Source of the DNA: an uncultured Prevotella sp.
GTDB lineage: Bacteria > Bacteroidota > Bacteroidia > Bacteroidales > Bacteroidaceae
DNA: 16,536 nt
NCBI GenBank assembly: GCA_934229335.1
Contig: CAKQDQ010000046.1
Span: forward strand, 1-16,536
Direction of reading: 5' to 3'
Below, one piece after another: positions 15,977 to 16,536 of this stretch (positions are counted from its first letter, which is position 1; every line of letters starts with the position of its first letter). Both the position numbers and the translations under genes were made by a program. The notes beneath the pieces are model-generated. The model was not told the DNA's origin. It ran no database searches and worked only from the letters and a program-made list of their open reading frames with translations.

Positions 15977-16170
15977 TAATGTTAAAAAAATAACTTAGTC
16001 AATTTTATTATAGTCAGAGTAATGTTGTCTTACGCATTTTTTTCTCTCATCTTGCTGGCAATTTTGTGGCTATTCATCAGTCACGATGCTCGCATCCATC
16101 CATCTTCATATCCCCAAAACATCTCAACAATCTGAGGTAAAAACTGCGTAAGTTATTTTTTCAACATTAC
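15976..16170. mobile_element. MITE-like element bounded by 22-bp inverted repeats
   Basis: Left arm GTAATGTTAAAAAAATAACTTA (15976-15997) and the reverse complement of the right arm (16149-16170) agree at 21 of 22 bases. ATA flanks both arms directly (15973-15975 and 16171-16173), which could be a 3-bp target duplication. The interior has only short, stop-riddled frames and no transposase. A second inner terminus-like sequence begins at 16019. The element occupies most of the 301-nt gap between the transporter genes; the remainder (16171-16277) is an A-rich leader. Mobility is an inference from structure alone. Confidence 0.6.
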
Positions 16171-16189
16171 ATAAAAGGACTACTCCTCA

Positions 16190-16197
16190 CAAAGTTA
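16190..16197 (-). promoter_or_regulatory. Minus-strand -7-like element without an obvious gene
   Basis: On the minus strand the sequence reads TAACTTTG preceded by TTTTTCGC, the same context as many Bacteroidetes promoters. A -33 TTTG at the right distance is missing. Transcription would run through the inverted-repeat element and antisense to the end of the first transporter gene. Confidence 0.3.
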
Positions 16198-16277
16198 GCG
16201 AAAAACAAAAATATTTTCCTATCCTTCAAATAACCCAACAACTAAACAACAAAACCACAAAACAACGAAACAACTAA

Positions 16278-16536
16278 ATGGAAAGACAAAGAATTAGTTT
16301 CAATTCACGACTCGGTATGATATTAGCCACGGCAGGTTCTGCCGTAGGACTGGGCAATATATGGCGTTTCCCTACTACTACTGGCAGTAACGGTGGTGCC
16401 GCTTTCATACTTGTTTACATAGTGTTCACACTGCTGCTCGGACTGCCTGCCATGATGAGTGAGATACTTATAGGTCGTCACGGCGGTGGTAACTCAAAAC
16501 ACTCTTATACTCTTGCCGGTGGCAACAAACTGTGGG
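16278..16536 (+). CDS. Second NSS-family sodium-dependent transporter, 5' part
   Basis: This frame begins at the ATG at 16278, stays open to the window edge and encodes 86 complete residues. They start MERQRISFNSRLGMILATAG and include AVGLGNIWRFPTTTG, NGGAAF and SEILIGRHGGGNS. Aligned with the transporter at 14609 from RISFNS onward, it shares roughly four of every five residues, so the two are recent tandem paralogues. Substitutions include the TM2 region (LGLPAMMS against LCLPGMLG). The role would be sodium-coupled uptake of a small amine or amino acid. The leader just upstream (16231-16277) is almost purely A and C. The rest of the gene is outside the window. Confidence 0.92.
   Translation, partial: MERQRISFNSRLGMILATAGSAVGLGNIWRFPTTTGSNGGAAFILVYIVFTLLLGLPAMMSEILIGRHGGGNSKHSYTLAGGNKLW

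Noticed and set aside
15976..16170. Small genes inside the inverted-repeat element
   Set aside because: Only frames of about 10-15 residues with frequent stops; no recognised domain and no consistent start signals.

Overview
The window looks like a chromosomal segment of a Bacteroidota member, most likely Prevotellaceae (Prevotella/Segatella-like). The reasons are several promoters of the Bacteroidetes form TTTG-N19-21-TAnnTTTG, start codons without strong Shine-Dalgarno sequences, an exported GH127-type glycosidase with a Bacteroidetes-style modular layout, a DUF2147 secreted protein, and a polysaccharide operon carrying DUF6080-like membrane proteins. Genus is an inference from gene style; no rRNA or marker gene is present.

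Layout. 1-212: no gene; four 22-bp tandem repeats plus a decayed fifth. 213-1373 (-): a two-TM sensor histidine kinase with no response regulator beside it. 1374-1612: divergent promoter region. 1613-2050 (+): secreted DUF2147 protein with its own terminator. 2051-2272: terminator, an AT palindrome and a good promoter. 2273-5197 (+): large secreted GH127/GH146-like putative beta-L-arabinofuranosidase. 5198-5312: strong hairpin terminator between convergent genes.

5313-14446 (-): a surface-polysaccharide operon read right to left. Its order is VanZ-like protein, GT4, DUF6080-like polytopic protein A, a 148-nt gap holding a second 22-bp repeat array, DUF6080-like protein B, GT4-like, GT4, GT2 and a Wzx-type flippase. 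Most junctions are 4-nt ATGA overlaps or very short gaps, so translation is probably coupled. The glycosyltransferases would build a lipid-linked oligosaccharide that the flippase exports. The two DUF6080-like proteins may act on the periplasmic side as GT-C-like enzymes. No priming sugar-phosphate transferase, export channel or chain-length regulator lies here, so the pathway must depend on genes elsewhere.

14447-14608: overlapping divergent promoters for the operon and for a sodium-dependent NSS-family transporter (14609-15976, +). A second, closely related NSS transporter begins at 16278 and runs off the window. Between them (15977-16277) is a roughly 195-bp MITE-like segment bounded by 22-bp inverted repeats (21/22 matching), followed by an A/C-rich leader.

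The most unusual items are the two related 22-bp repeat arrays (one inside the operon transcript), the inverted-repeat element that touches the stop codon of the first transporter, and the overlapping divergent promoters. I saw no CRISPR array, tRNA, rRNA, complete insertion sequence or defence system.
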